A DNA stretch of 64,000 nucleotides from Methyloversatilis sp. RAC08 (GTDB taxonomy: Bacteria; Pseudomonadota; Gammaproteobacteria; Burkholderiales; Rhodocyclaceae). Numbering within the stretch: the first letter of the stretch is position 1; each line of letters starts with the position of its first letter. The position numbers were made by a program, and so were the translations under genes. Below the pieces are notes generated by a model that had not been told where the DNA came from, ran no database searches, and saw only the letters and a program-made list of their open reading frames with translations. The DNA lies in NCBI RefSeq assembly GCF_001713355.1, contig NZ_CP016448.1, forward strand, positions 2,976,001 to 3,040,000, given 5' to 3'. Positions 55,166 to 64,000 of the stretch are shown piece by piece.

Positions 55166-56017
55166 TCAGACAGCCTCGAAAAAATAGCGCGACAGCGCGT
55201 CCGCATCGAACGCGCCCGTCATGTAGAAAGGGCGCATGCCGCGGTCGGCGAACATTTTCTGCAGGTCGGCCCGGCGCTGCGCGAAAGCGTCCTTCCAGCG
55301 CCGGCGGATGACCGGTCGCAGCCACAGCCCGCGTCGGCGACCGGTTTCGATGTCGCGCAGTGCAAGCAGGCCGTCTCCGTCCGGCGCCTGCGGTTCCACT
55401 TCGTCCCAGATGACCAGCGGTACTACGTGAGCATGCGACAGCAGGTCGAACGCCTTGCCCAGTTCGGGCAGCGGCGCGTGGAAGTCGGATGCCACGAACA
55501 CCAGCGCCTGCCGTCCGGCGATGCGCATGCAGGCTTCGGCCAGCCCGGCGCTCGACGGCTGGTCGGCACGGCTGCGCAGCAGCGCCTCGGCAATCATCAG
55601 GCCGGCGCCGCGCGAGCGCATGGGCGCCAGCATCAGGTCGGTGCGTTCGGTGCGGTCGAATGCCAGCAGGCCGAGCGCGTCGCCCATCCAGAAACTCGAA
55701 TCGCCGAGCGAGCGGGCGAATTCTGCCAGCCGTTCCAGCTTGGTGGCGGTCGAGCCGAATGCCATCGATGCCGATACGTCGGCCACCAGATAGACCGGAA
55801 TGCCGGCGCGCTGGCGCGTCACCCGCACCAGCCAGCGCTGTTCCGGGTCGCGCACGCTGGCGCGCAGGTCGAGCCGGCGCGGGTCCGGCCGGTCGAACAG
55901 CGTCTGGTGGGCGATGAATTCCTGCCCGCTGCCCGCCGTCACGCTGCGATGCGCGCCCGGCCGCTGCCCGCCAATGCGTCGCGGCATGCGGTAGTGGAAG
56001 TCTTTTGGAGCGTTCAT
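55166..56017 (-). CDS. mxaS: MxaS-like DUF58 protein
   Basis: 283 residues. DUF58 core with PDPRRLDLRASVRDPEQRWLVRVTRQR and a VWA-like site VYLVADVSASMAFG, followed by MRSRGAGLMIAEALLRSR and a helical C-terminus. DUF58 proteins work with MoxR ATPases. No membrane segment. Start at 56017 (MNAPKDFHYRMP), 25 bases after the mxaR stop. Confidence 0.82.
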   Translation of the reverse strand: MNAPKDFHYRMPRRIGGQRPGAHRSVTAGSGQEFIAHQTLFDRPDPRRLDLRASVRDPEQRWLVRVTRQRAGIPVYLVADVSASMAFGSTATKLERLAEFARSLGDSSFWMGDALGLLAFDRTERTDLMLAPMRSRGAGLMIAEALLRSRADQPSSAGLAEACMRIAGRQALVFVASDFHAPLPELGKAFDLLSHAHVVPLVIWDEVEPQAPDGDGLLALRDIETGRRRGLWLRPVIRRRWKDAFAQRRADLQKMFADRGMRPFYMTGAFDADALSRYFFEAV

Positions 56018-56042
56018 GGTGCCGGTCTTGCCCGCTGCCCGA

Positions 56043-57062
56043 TCAGGGTGTGGCGACCCGTTCCAGCATTTGCGACACCAGTGCATCGGCCAGTTCGGCG
56101 CGGCGCAGTTCATAGACCGGCGTGAAGAACACGCGATGTACCAAGGTAGACGGCAGCACGGCGCGCATGTCTTCCGGCGTCAGGTAGTCGCGGCCGTCCA
56201 TCCAGGCCACGACGCGTGCGGCGCGCATCAGCATGCCCATGCCGCGCGGGCTGGCGCCGGCCAGGATCAGGCGCGACATGTCGACGCCGTCGATCTGCAG
56301 CCCGTACTTCACCGGGTCGCTGGTGGCGGCCCAGATGTCCATCGCGTAGCGCTGCAGCGCGTCGGTCGCGGTCACCGAACGCTGGATCGCCGCGCCGATG
56401 GTGTTCATCTGCATCCAGTCGACGACGCCCGGCGTCACCGTGTCGATCAGTGCGTCGGTGTCGTGGAAGCGCGGGTCGAACACCAGCGCGCGGCGCGTGT
56501 CATCGTCCGACGGGGTCAGCATGCGCAGTTCGAACATGAAGCGGTCGCGTGCGGCCGAAGCGAGCTCGAAGGTTTCCTCACGCTCGACGCGGTTGCGGTC
56601 GGCGAACACCGTCATGTGCGGAAAGCTGTACTCGCGGTTGAACGCCGATAGCGTGCGTTCGGCCATCGCCCGCAGCAGCAGCGACTGCACCTGCGGGCGG
56701 GCACGGTTGATCTCATTGAAGAAGAACGTCGTGAGTCGCTCGCCGTGCCGGAGCAGCGGGCCCGGCTCGATGCGTGGCTTGCCCTCGTTGTCGACATAGG
56801 TGTGGTAGACGAGGTCGTTGGGCATCAGGTCGACCGTGCCCTCTACGCGTTCGAAATCACCGCCGATGGCGCGGGCAAATGCACGCAGCACCGTGGTCTT
56901 GCCGACGCCGACATCGCCTTCGAGCAGCACGTGGCCGCGAGCGAAAAGCGCCACATTGATCAGACGCAGGGTGTCGTCCTGGCCGACGATGGCGCGACGT
57001 ACCTCTTCTTCAACGCGCAGCGCAAGGCCGCGCCAGTCCTGCAAGGCTTCCTGGGAGAGCAT
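56043..57062 (-). CDS. mxaR: MoxR-family AAA+ ATPase (MxaR)
   Basis: 339 residues. Walker A GDVGVGKTTVLRAFA at about 56-70, Walker B TFFFNEINRA, sensor and lid regions (DYLTPEDMRAVLPSTLVHR) complete. MoxR ATPases remodel partner proteins together with VWA proteins; this one heads mxaSACKL and so is the MxaR type. The ATG at 57062 is the first; the in-frame codon before it is TTG. The 245-base gap to msrA on the other strand holds no gene I can support. Confidence 0.88.
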   Translation of the reverse strand: MLSQEALQDWRGLALRVEEEVRRAIVGQDDTLRLINVALFARGHVLLEGDVGVGKTTVLRAFARAIGGDFERVEGTVDLMPNDLVYHTYVDNEGKPRIEPGPLLRHGERLTTFFFNEINRARPQVQSLLLRAMAERTLSAFNREYSFPHMTVFADRNRVEREETFELASAARDRFMFELRMLTPSDDDTRRALVFDPRFHDTDALIDTVTPGVVDWMQMNTIGAAIQRSVTATDALQRYAMDIWAATSDPVKYGLQIDGVDMSRLILAGASPRGMGMLMRAARVVAWMDGRDYLTPEDMRAVLPSTLVHRVFFTPVYELRRAELADALVSQMLERVATP

Positions 57063-57307
57063 CAACTTGGGTTCCGGCGACGTTTATGGATGGGTGATTT
57101 GCCCCGAACGATACAAGGTTTGCCGATGAGACGCATGTTGCAGCGCGCCGGACAAGTGCTTCGCAAACGGCGCGTGGCCTCCTGATACATGCGGATACCG
57201 ACCGCTGCGCGGCCCGGCTGAACCTCGGTACCTGCTGTGGGTCGATCCATGGTCAGGCAACTGCCCGACGGCGGAATTGCCACACGGCGCACGCTCTGGA
57301 GGATCCG

Positions 57308-57865
57308 ATGATGAATGCCGTACCGACCGAAACCGCCCTGCTGGGCGGCGGCTGTTTCTGGTGCCTGGAGGCGGTGTTCAACCGCGTCGAAGGCGTGATC
57401 GAGGTCGAACCGGGGTATGCCGGCGGTCCGGTGCCGAACCCGACTTACGAGCAGGTGTGCGGCGGTCGGACCGGCCACGCAGAAGTGCTGCGCATTTCGT
57501 TCGATACGTCGATCATCGGTTTCGCCGAATTGCTCGAGGTGTTTTTCGCGCTGCATGATCCGACGACCGAAAACCGTCAGGGCAACGATGTCGGCACCCA
57601 GTACCGATCGGTGGTCTTCTGCCGTGACGGCGTGCAGGCGGCCACCGCCCGCAATGTGATCGCGCAGCTGACCGCTGCGCAGCGCTTTGCCGCGCCCATC
57701 GTCACCCGGGTGGAAGGCGACGTGACGTTCTGGCCGGCCGAGCCCTATCACTTCAACTACTACGATCACAATCCGCTGCAGCCCTACTGCATGGCCGTCG
57801 TGGCACCGAAGATCGACCGCTTGCGCCGGCTGTTCGCAACCCGCGTCAAGACCCAACTGCGGTGA
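57308..57865 (+). CDS. msrA: Peptide methionine-S-sulfoxide reductase
   Basis: 185 residues with the active site [12 protein letters not shown] near the N-terminus and the family blocks [47 protein letters not shown] and [15 protein letters not shown]. Cytoplasmic (no signal). GGAGG precedes ATG 57308 and a second adjacent ATG. Ends with extra Cys in QPYCMAVV that may be a resolving residue. Confidence 0.95.
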   Translation: MMNAVPTETALLGGGCFWCLEAVFNRVEGVIEVEPGYAGGPVPNPTYEQVCGGRTGHAEVLRISFDTSIIGFAELLEVFFALHDPTTENRQGNDVGTQYRSVVFCRDGVQAATARNVIAQLTAAQRFAAPIVTRVEGDVTFWPAEPYHFNYYDHNPLQPYCMAVVAPKIDRLRRLFATRVKTQLR

Positions 57866-57920
57866 CCGGCGCGTCAGCCGGGTAAACTGCGTCCTTTCAA
57901 TTCATTCAACGGAACGAAAA

Positions 57921-58265
57921 ATGTCTGCCATCACCACCGAAAGCGGTCTCGTCATCGAAGACATCACCCCGGGCAGCGGCGCCGAAGCAGTCGCCGGCCA
58001 GCGGGTCAGCGTGCATTACACCGGCTGGTTGACCGACGGCAAGAAGTTCGATTCGAGCAAGGATCGCAAGCAGCCCTTCGGCTTCAATCTTGGCGCGGGC
58101 CAGGTCATCGGCGGCTGGGATGAAGGCGTGGTGGGCATGAAGGAAGGCGGCGTGCGCAAGCTGACCATTCCGCCGCACCTGGGCTACGGTGCGCGCGGTG
58201 CCGGCGGTGTCATCCCGCCGAACGCCACCCTGGTTTTCGAGGTCGAGCTGTTGAGCGCAGGCTGA
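57921..58265 (+). CDS. FKBP-type peptidyl-prolyl isomerase
   Basis: 114 residues, a single FKBP domain without signal peptide: [38 protein letters not shown] and [24 protein letters not shown] are the consensus blocks. Cytoplasmic proline isomerase/chaperone. 33 bases separate it from tamA. Confidence 0.93.
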   Translation: MSAITTESGLVIEDITPGSGAEAVAGQRVSVHYTGWLTDGKKFDSSKDRKQPFGFNLGAGQVIGGWDEGVVGMKEGGVRKLTIPPHLGYGARGAGGVIPPNATLVFEVELLSAG

Positions 58266-58298
58266 TTGCGCAGGCTTCTGCAACTGCGCGGCCAGTTC

Positions 58299-60098
58299 AT
58301 GCGCTGGCCGCTCGCGGGCTTTTTCTGTCTGTCCGTCTGCCTGTCGCCGGTCGTTGCTGCCGAGCCAGCAATTGATGATGCGGCAGTGGCCGACGACAGG
58401 TTGGACATCGTGCTGGACGACAGCTTGCCTGTTGCGGATTTCGGTCGTCTGCCACTGCGTCCGAACGCGCTGCCGGACGCGGTGAACGACATGCTCGAAC
58501 GTCACGCGCGCGCGCTGGTGCTGCGCGAGGCGCTGACCGACGAACGCGCGCAGCGCCGGCTGCTGCGCCGGTTGCGGCGCGAGGTGACCGAACTGCTGTC
58601 GACAGAAGGCTATTTCACGCCGACGGTCGAAATCGACGGTGACCCTCCGGCGCTGGCGATCGAGCCGGGGCCGCGCGCGGTCATCGGCCGCGTCGACATC
58701 GAGTTCGAGGGCGCAGTGGCGGAAGCCGATGCCGAACGCGCAGAGCGGCGTGACGAGCTTCGTCGCAGCTGGCGGCTGGCAGTCGGACAGCCTTTCCGTC
58801 AGTCCGATTGGTCATCGGCCAAGCAGAACCTGCTCGACGCGTTGACGTCGAACGACTACGCCGCCGGTGCGCTCATCGACAGCCAGGCCGAAGTGGATGC
58901 GGCCGCTGCCCGGGTCGACCTGCGGCTGCGGCTCGACAGCGGTCCGGCCTTTCGTTTCGGCGATATCGAGGCGACCGGGCTGGCGCTGCACGACCTCGAT
59001 CTGGTGCGCCGCTATTCGACCGTGCGCGCCGGCGACCCGTATTCCACCGACGCCCTGCTGGCGTTCGAGCGCGCGCTGCTGTCGTCGCCCTATTTCGGCT
59101 CGGCGCAGATCAGCGTCGATCGCGATCCGGCCGCGGCCGCGGCAACACCGGTGCGCGTGGCGGTGGCCGAAGCCAGTTCGCGCCGACTGTCCTTCGGCGC
59201 CGGCCTGAGCAGCAACACCGGCTACCGCGCCGAGGTGGGCTGGTCGGACAACAACCTGTTCAAGCGCTCATGGCTGTTCAATACCGCCGTGCGTCTCGAA
59301 CAGCTGCGCCAGATCGCCTTTGCCGACGTGCTGCTGCCGCCGGCCGCCGATGGCTATCGCGACAGTTTCGGCGCGCTGGCCGAAAACGCCGACATTCAGG
59401 ACCTGGTGACCAAGCGCGTCGGCATCGGCGCGGTACGCGCACGCATCCGCGGCAACATCGAAATCCGCCATTCGATCAGCCTGCAGCGTGAGCAGCGCGA
59501 AATCGACGGGTTTGTCACGAGCACGCAGAAGTCGCTGGCACTGAACACCTCCTGGACCTGGCGCGAGGTCGATGACCCGTTCGATCCGCGCAGCGGCTGG
59601 GTACTCAATGCGCAGGTCGGCGGCGGTGTCGAAGGCCTGCTGTCCGACACCAATTTCCTGCGTACCTATATGAAGGCGCAGTGGTTCATACCGGTCGGCG
59701 AGCGCGACCAGATCATCCTGCGTGGCGAAGCCGGCCTGACCAGCGGCAAGGCCGACGCGCTGCCGCAGGACTTCCTGTTCCGGGCCGGCGGCTCGAATTC
59801 GGTGCGCGGCTACGACTACCTGAAGCTTGGCGTGCGCGAAGGCAACGCCATCGTCGGCGGCCGCGTGCTTGGCGTGCTCAGCGCCGAGTACGTGCACTGG
59901 TGGTCGCATCAATGGGGCAGCGCCGTGTTTGTCGACGCCGGTGACGCCACCGACAGTCGCAAGGATTTCGAATTCGCCTACGGTGCCGGTGCCGGCGTGC
60001 GCTGGCGCTCGCCAGCCGGCCCGATCGCGTTCGACATTGCCTACGGCGAACGTGAACAGACCTGGCGGCCGCACTTTTCGCTGGCCATTGCCTTCTGA
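58299..60098 (+). CDS. tamA: TamA, BamA-family outer-membrane protein
   Basis: 599 residues from ATG 58299 (an in-frame TTG at 58266 directly after the FKBP stop is possible). Signal peptide to about VVAAE; three POTRA-like repeats (about 50-270), then a 16-strand barrel with the RAGGSNSVRGYDY motif and the C-terminal strand HFSLAIAF. TamA and TamB form the translocation/lipid-transport complex. Stop overlaps the tamB start by one base. Confidence 0.9.
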   Translation: MRWPLAGFFCLSVCLSPVVAAEPAIDDAAVADDRLDIVLDDSLPVADFGRLPLRPNALPDAVNDMLERHARALVLREALTDERAQRRLLRRLRREVTELLSTEGYFTPTVEIDGDPPALAIEPGPRAVIGRVDIEFEGAVAEADAERAERRDELRRSWRLAVGQPFRQSDWSSAKQNLLDALTSNDYAAGALIDSQAEVDAAAARVDLRLRLDSGPAFRFGDIEATGLALHDLDLVRRYSTVRAGDPYSTDALLAFERALLSSPYFGSAQISVDRDPAAAAATPVRVAVAEASSRRLSFGAGLSSNTGYRAEVGWSDNNLFKRSWLFNTAVRLEQLRQIAFADVLLPPAADGYRDSFGALAENADIQDLVTKRVGIGAVRARIRGNIEIRHSISLQREQREIDGFVTSTQKSLALNTSWTWREVDDPFDPRSGWVLNAQVGGGVEGLLSDTNFLRTYMKAQWFIPVGERDQIILRGEAGLTSGKADALPQDFLFRAGGSNSVRGYDYLKLGVREGNAIVGGRVLGVLSAEYVHWWSHQWGSAVFVDAGDATDSRKDFEFAYGAGAGVRWRSPAGPIAFDIAYGEREQTWRPHFSLAIAF

Positions 60099-63000
60099 TG
60101 AACGCGCCCGATCACGCCCCGCAACCCGTCACGCCGCGCCGCAGCCTGCGCGCACGCAGCCGCGTGCGCGGCACCGGCATCGCACTGACCGACGTCGCGC
60201 TGATCGCGCTGCCCTTTCTGCTGCTGTACTGGCTGCTGACGACTGCCGGCGGCCTGCGCACCATCGCGGCCGGTGCGCAGTGGGCGGTGCCCGCACTGCA
60301 GTCGGTCAAGGTCGAGTCCGGCAGCCTGTGGACGGCGCCGCGGCTGGCTGAAGTGATCTACGACGATGGCACGCTGCGCGCCGAGGTCAGGGCGCTGGCG
60401 CTCGACTGGGCGCCGGCGGCGGCGCTGTTCGATCGCCGGCTCGACATCGCGCGCCTGTCGGCGGGGGATGTGCGCGTTGCCACTGCATCCAGCGATGCGC
60501 CGCCGACCACGCCGACCAGCCTCGCCCTGCCGCTCGCGCTGAAGGCACGGGTCGACATCGCGCGCATCGTGCTCGCCGATTACGCCGCGCCGACCGTCGA
60601 CGGCATCTTGCTGACCGACGTGACGGCGGCCATCGATTCGGATGGCGTGACGCACCGGCTGGACGAGGTCGCGGTGACCACGCCCTGGGGCGCGCTGACC
60701 GGTGCGCTTGCGCTGGTCGGCGAAGCGCCGTTCGCGCTGTCCGGCGAACTCGCTTTCAGCGGTCCGGACTACTCGGCGACCGCCGCGCTGGGCGGCACGC
60801 TGGTCGACGGCGCCACCGCCGCGCTGCGCGCCCAGGGCTTCGGACTGTCCGGCCAGGCCGACGTCAGCGCCCGGCCGTTCATCGAACAGCCGCTGACCGC
60901 ACTCAGGCTGGCGCTCGACGAATTCGATCCGCAGCGCCTGAATGCCGCCGCTCCGGCCGGTCGCTGGACGGTCGAGGCGGATCTGCAGTCGCGCGGCGGT
61001 GCTGACCTCGCGCTGACCGGACCGCTGACGGCGCGCAATCGCGAACCCGGTCGCATCGACCAGAGCCGGGTGCCGGTGCTTGCGTTGTCGGCGCAGGTCG
61101 AGGCGAGCCCGACACAGGTCGATCTGCGCGACCTGCTGATCGAGCTGTCCGGCGGTGGCGACATCCGCGGCACGGCTGGATGGCGTGCCGAGGGCGATCT
61201 GCCGGTGCACGCGGCGCTGGTGTTGCGCGATGTGGATACCGCCGCGCTGCATGGGCAGGGTCTGGCGACGAAGCTGGGCGGACGCATCGACATCAGCGCG
61301 TCGGACGAGCGCCAGCAGTTCGATCTTGCGCTGACCGACCGCGGCGCCAGCCGCATCGCACTCGACGCGCGCGGCGATGTGGCGCAGCAACTGCTCACGC
61401 TGGAACGGGCCCGGGTATCGGCGCGCGGTGCCGAATCGACGCTGGCCGGCACGCTGAAGCTGGACGACACGCTCGCCTTCCGGCTGGCCGGTGAATTGCA
61501 GAAATTCGACCCGTCTGCGTTCGCCCGCGTGCCGGGGGCCAGCCTGTCGGCGAAGTTATCCGCCGGCGGTCAGCTGAAGCCGCAGATCGACGCGCAACTG
61601 GCGCTCGACTTCGCGCCCAGCACGTTGATGGGCGAGGCACTGACCGGCGCGGTCAAGGGCCGGCTGCAGGGCCGGCGGCTGTCCGGGATCGACATCGCAC
61701 TCGACTGGGCCGGCAACCGGCTGGTGGCGCAGGGCGCGTTCGGCGGCCGCGCCGGCAAGGCGGACGACGTGCTTGACTGGTCGCTGGACGCGCAGCGTCT
61801 GGCGCCGCTGCGCGCGCTCACCGGGCTGGATCTGGCCGGTCGCATCTCCGGCAGCGGGCGCCTCGCCGGTACGCTGGACGCGCCTTTCGGCACGCTGACA
61901 CTGGCTGCGCGCGCACTCAGGCTGGGTGAGCTGGGCAGCGTGGCCAGCGCCGACGTCGGCGCCGAACTCGCGCCCGGTGCCGACGGGCGCATCACCTTGA
62001 AGCTGGTGGCGAGCGATCTGCGCAGCCCGTCCGCACCGGCACCCATCGAGGCGGTACGGCTGGACATAGATGGCACGCGGGCCGCACATCGCCTGTCGGC
62101 CAGCGTGAAACTCGCCGATCAGCCGGCGGAACGTGGCGACGCGCCGCTGCGCCAGTCGCTCGACCTGGCAGCGCGGGGCGCACTGGATCCGTCAGGCAAG
62201 GGCCCGTCCTGGTCAGGTCGCATCGATCAGCTGGTGCTGGTGCTGTCACCCGAACTGACTGCCACGCTGGTTCGCCCGGCGTCGCTGTCGGCGTCTGCAG
62301 AGCGCGTGGTCCTCGACGATGCGACGCTTGCGCTGACCGGCGGCGGCGAACTGGTGCTCGCGCGCACGCTGTGGACGCCGGAGCGCCTCGACGCCAGCGG
62401 CCGCATGCGCGGCTTTCCGCTGCGCCTCGTCTGGCGCGACCGCGAAGCCGGCATCGCCGTGCGTGCGCCGCTGAAGCTGGGTGCCGACTGGGCGGTCGGT
62501 GCCGCGCTGACCGGTGACGAAGGGTTGAGCGGCCGCGTTGCCGTGTTCCGCGAAAGCGGCAACGCGGTCGTTTCGGGTGAAGGCCGGGTCGAACTTGCTT
62601 TCAATGAGGCACGCGCGCAGATCGATTTTTCCGGCCAGTCGGCCGCGGTCACGGCCCGCATCGCGGGTCCGGACGTCGGCCAGCTGCAGGCTGCGGTGCG
62701 CGTGCCGCTGCGCCGCGACGGCAGCCTGTGGCTGCCCGACATCGACGCACAGACCACCGGTGAGGCCACGCTCGAGGTACCGACGCTGAACTGGATCGGT
62801 CGCGCGCTGCGGCTTGACATGACAACCGCCGGCAGCCTGAAGGCCGACGTGAAGATGGCAGGCCGGCTGCGTGCGCCGGAGTTGTCGGGGCGCATCGATG
62901 GTGACGGGCTGACGTTCCGGCTGGCCGACGAAGGCCTGCGGCTGGAGCGTGGCAGCCTGCGTGCGCAGTTCGCCGGTGACCGGCTGAATCTCGACAGCTT

Positions 63001-64000
63001 GAGCTTCGAAAGCGCCAACGCGCGCGCGCCGGCCGATCCACGCTTGAATGCCGCGGCGTTGACCAAGGAGCCGGGCCGGCTGTCCGCACGCGGCACGGTT
63101 GACCTGGCCACGGCGGCAGCCGACATCGCGATCGAGGTGCGCCGCTTCGTGCCGCTGCAAGGGGGTGAGCAGTGGCTCATGCTGTCCGGTGACGGCAGCG
63201 TGCGCGGCTCGGCAAAGACTGGCATTGCGCTGCAGCTGGCGCTGACGGCCGACGCCGGGCTGTTTGCCGTGCCGGAAGAGTCGCCGCCCACGCTCGGCGA
63301 CGACGTGGTGATGAAAGGTCGCAACGGCGGCGGCGCAAGCGGCCCGCCGCTGGCGCTGCAGATCAACGTCGATCTGGGCGAGCGCCTCTATTTCAAGGGA
63401 CGCGGGCTCGATACGCGGCTGGCCGGCCAGCTGGCGCTGCGCGATCAGGGTCGCGGCATCAGCGCCACCGGCAATATCCGCACGGTCGGGGGACGCTACC
63501 GCGCCTATGGCCAGAATCTCGATATCGAGCGCGGCGTGGTGAGCTTCCAGGGGTCGCTGGCCAATCCGGGGCTGAACGTGCGCGCCATCCGGCCGAACCT
63601 GCCGGTGCAGGCCGGCGTGGAAGTGAGCGGCACCGTGCAGCGGCCGCGCGTGCGACTGGTATCCGACAGTGCGATGCCGGACTCCGAAAAGCTGTCGTGG
63701 ATCGTCCTCGGGCGCGGCCAGGAAACTGCCCGCGGCTCGGATCTGTCGCTGCTGGCGACCGCCGCCGGCGCGCTGCTGGGCGGCGAGGGCGAGGGCATCA
63801 CCGGATCGCTGGCCCAGGCGCTCGGTCTGGACCAGATCGCCCTGACCCAGAGTTCGATCGCCAGCGGTCCGCGCAGTCAGGTGGTCAGCAGTTCGCAGCG
63901 CAGCAGCACGACAGTCGGTGGCCAGGTGGTCAGCGTCGGCAAGCGGCTGACGAACAATGCGCTGCTGTCCTACGAACAGGGCGTGGCCGGCGCGACCAGT
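60098..64000 (+). CDS. tamB: TamB (DUF490) inner-membrane protein, 3' end beyond window
   Basis: 1301 residues are visible with no stop. N-terminal membrane anchor (about 28-50, ALIALPFLLLYWLL), a very long repetitive beta-helix-like body, and the start of the conserved DUF490 C-terminus (TGNIRTVGGRYRAYGQNLDIERG, NPGLNVRAIRP, LSWIVLGRGQ). It bridges inner and outer membrane and works with TamA, encoded just upstream. Truncated only by the window boundary. Confidence 0.92.
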   Translation, partial: MNAPDHAPQPVTPRRSLRARSRVRGTGIALTDVALIALPFLLLYWLLTTAGGLRTIAAGAQWAVPALQSVKVESGSLWTAPRLAEVIYDDGTLRAEVRALALDWAPAAALFDRRLDIARLSAGDVRVATASSDAPPTTPTSLALPLALKARVDIARIVLADYAAPTVDGILLTDVTAAIDSDGVTHRLDEVAVTTPWGALTGALALVGEAPFALSGELAFSGPDYSATAALGGTLVDGATAALRAQGFGLSGQADVSARPFIEQPLTALRLALDEFDPQRLNAAAPAGRWTVEADLQSRGGADLALTGPLTARNREPGRIDQSRVPVLALSAQVEASPTQVDLRDLLIELSGGGDIRGTAGWRAEGDLPVHAALVLRDVDTAALHGQGLATKLGGRIDISASDERQQFDLALTDRGASRIALDARGDVAQQLLTLERARVSARGAESTLAGTLKLDDTLAFRLAGELQKFDPSAFARVPGASLSAKLSAGGQLKPQIDAQLALDFAPSTLMGEALTGAVKGRLQGRRLSGIDIALDWAGNRLVAQGAFGGRAGKADDVLDWSLDAQRLAPLRALTGLDLAGRISGSGRLAGTLDAPFGTLTLAARALRLGELGSVASADVGAELAPGADGRITLKLVASDLRSPSAPAPIEAVRLDIDGTRAAHRLSASVKLADQPAERGDAPLRQSLDLAARGALDPSGKGPSWSGRIDQLVLVLSPELTATLVRPASLSASAERVVLDDATLALTGGGELVLARTLWTPERLDASGRMRGFPLRLVWRDREAGIAVRAPLKLGADWAVGAALTGDEGLSGRVAVFRESGNAVVSGEGRVELAFNEARAQIDFSGQSAAVTARIAGPDVGQLQAAVRVPLRRDGSLWLPDIDAQTTGEATLEVPTLNWIGRALRLDMTTAGSLKADVKMAGRLRAPELSGRIDGDGLTFRLADEGLRLERGSLRAQFAGDRLNLDSLSFESANARAPADPRLNAAALTKEPGRLSARGTVDLATAAADIAIEVRRFVPLQGGEQWLMLSGDGSVRGSAKTGIALQLALTADAGLFAVPEESPPTLGDDVVMKGRNGGGASGPPLALQINVDLGERLYFKGRGLDTRLAGQLALRDQGRGISATGNIRTVGGRYRAYGQNLDIERGVVSFQGSLANPGLNVRAIRPNLPVQAGVEVSGTVQRPRVRLVSDSAMPDSEKLSWIVLGRGQETARGSDLSLLATAAGALLGGEGEGITGSLAQALGLDQIALTQSSIASGPRSQVVSSSQRSSTTVGGQVVSVGKRLTNNALLSYEQGVAGATS

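Noticed and set aside
57063-57307. Small gene between mxaR and msrA
   Set aside because: The only frame continues from antisense of mxaR, with no start or ribosome site of its own.

Overview
The window reads as a continuous, gene-dense chromosomal segment of a high-G+C, Gram-negative methylotroph. Gene content (PQQ/lanthanide-type methanol dehydrogenases, hemDXY, amgK-murU, lptD-surA-pdxA-rsmA, dusB-fis, tamA-tamB) fits a betaproteobacterium; a Methyloversatilis-like member of the Rhodocyclales is my best guess, inferred from content and not from a search. Most genes overlap by 1-4 bases in operons. I saw no rRNA, tRNA, CRISPR array or transposase.

Layout. 1-2.6 kb: end of hemD, then hemX and hemY (haem). 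2.7-5.5 kb: DUF898 membrane protein, M48 protease and OmpW porin, closed by a terminator. 5.5-6.4 kb is gene-free and repeat-rich: a 19-bp hairpin, a REPIN-like inverted pair and four exact-length 152-bp tandem units built from palindromes. 6.4-14.2 kb, minus strand: hemF, purD, purH, fis, dusB, ubiH-like and pepP. 14.4-21 kb, plus strand: an uncharacterised cluster of thermostable-hemolysin-family protein, AMP-forming ligase, haem-oxygenase-fold putative diiron oxidase, short-chain dehydrogenase and periplasmic TPR protein, followed by a response regulator and histidine kinase. 21-29 kb: amgK-murU (peptidoglycan recycling) diverging from lptD-surA-pdxA-rsmA. 29.4-37.1 kb: a two-partner secretion operon (TpsB, a dedicated parvulin, a TpsA exoprotein with a nuclease-like C-terminus) ending in a small zinc-ribbon gene that is a candidate immunity protein. 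37-44 kb: Crp/Fnr-family regulator, xthA, DUF4124 protein, prlC, then an HPt protein paired with a receiver-GGDEF-EAL protein.

44-57 kb is the methanol-oxidation region, all on the minus strand: moxR/mxaR, mxaS, mxaA, mxaC, mxaK and mxaL (maturation), then two tandem xoxF genes, a cytochrome c (xoxG), xoxJ, a trypsin-like protease with TPRs, and an unknown secreted protein. Both XoxF proteins carry the Asp-x-Asp pair that marks lanthanide-dependent enzymes. No calcium-type mxaF or mxaI is present, so the Mxa-type maturation genes here sit beside lanthanide enzymes only. 57.3-64 kb: msrA, an FKBP isomerase, tamA and tamB (cut by the window end).

The strongest leads for new biology are the 14.4-21 kb putative small-molecule cluster with its hairpin-occluded ribosome site, the xoxF pair plus mxaRSACKL without mxaFI, the two-partner secretion operon with built-in chaperone and toxin-immunity tail, and the palindromic 152-bp array.
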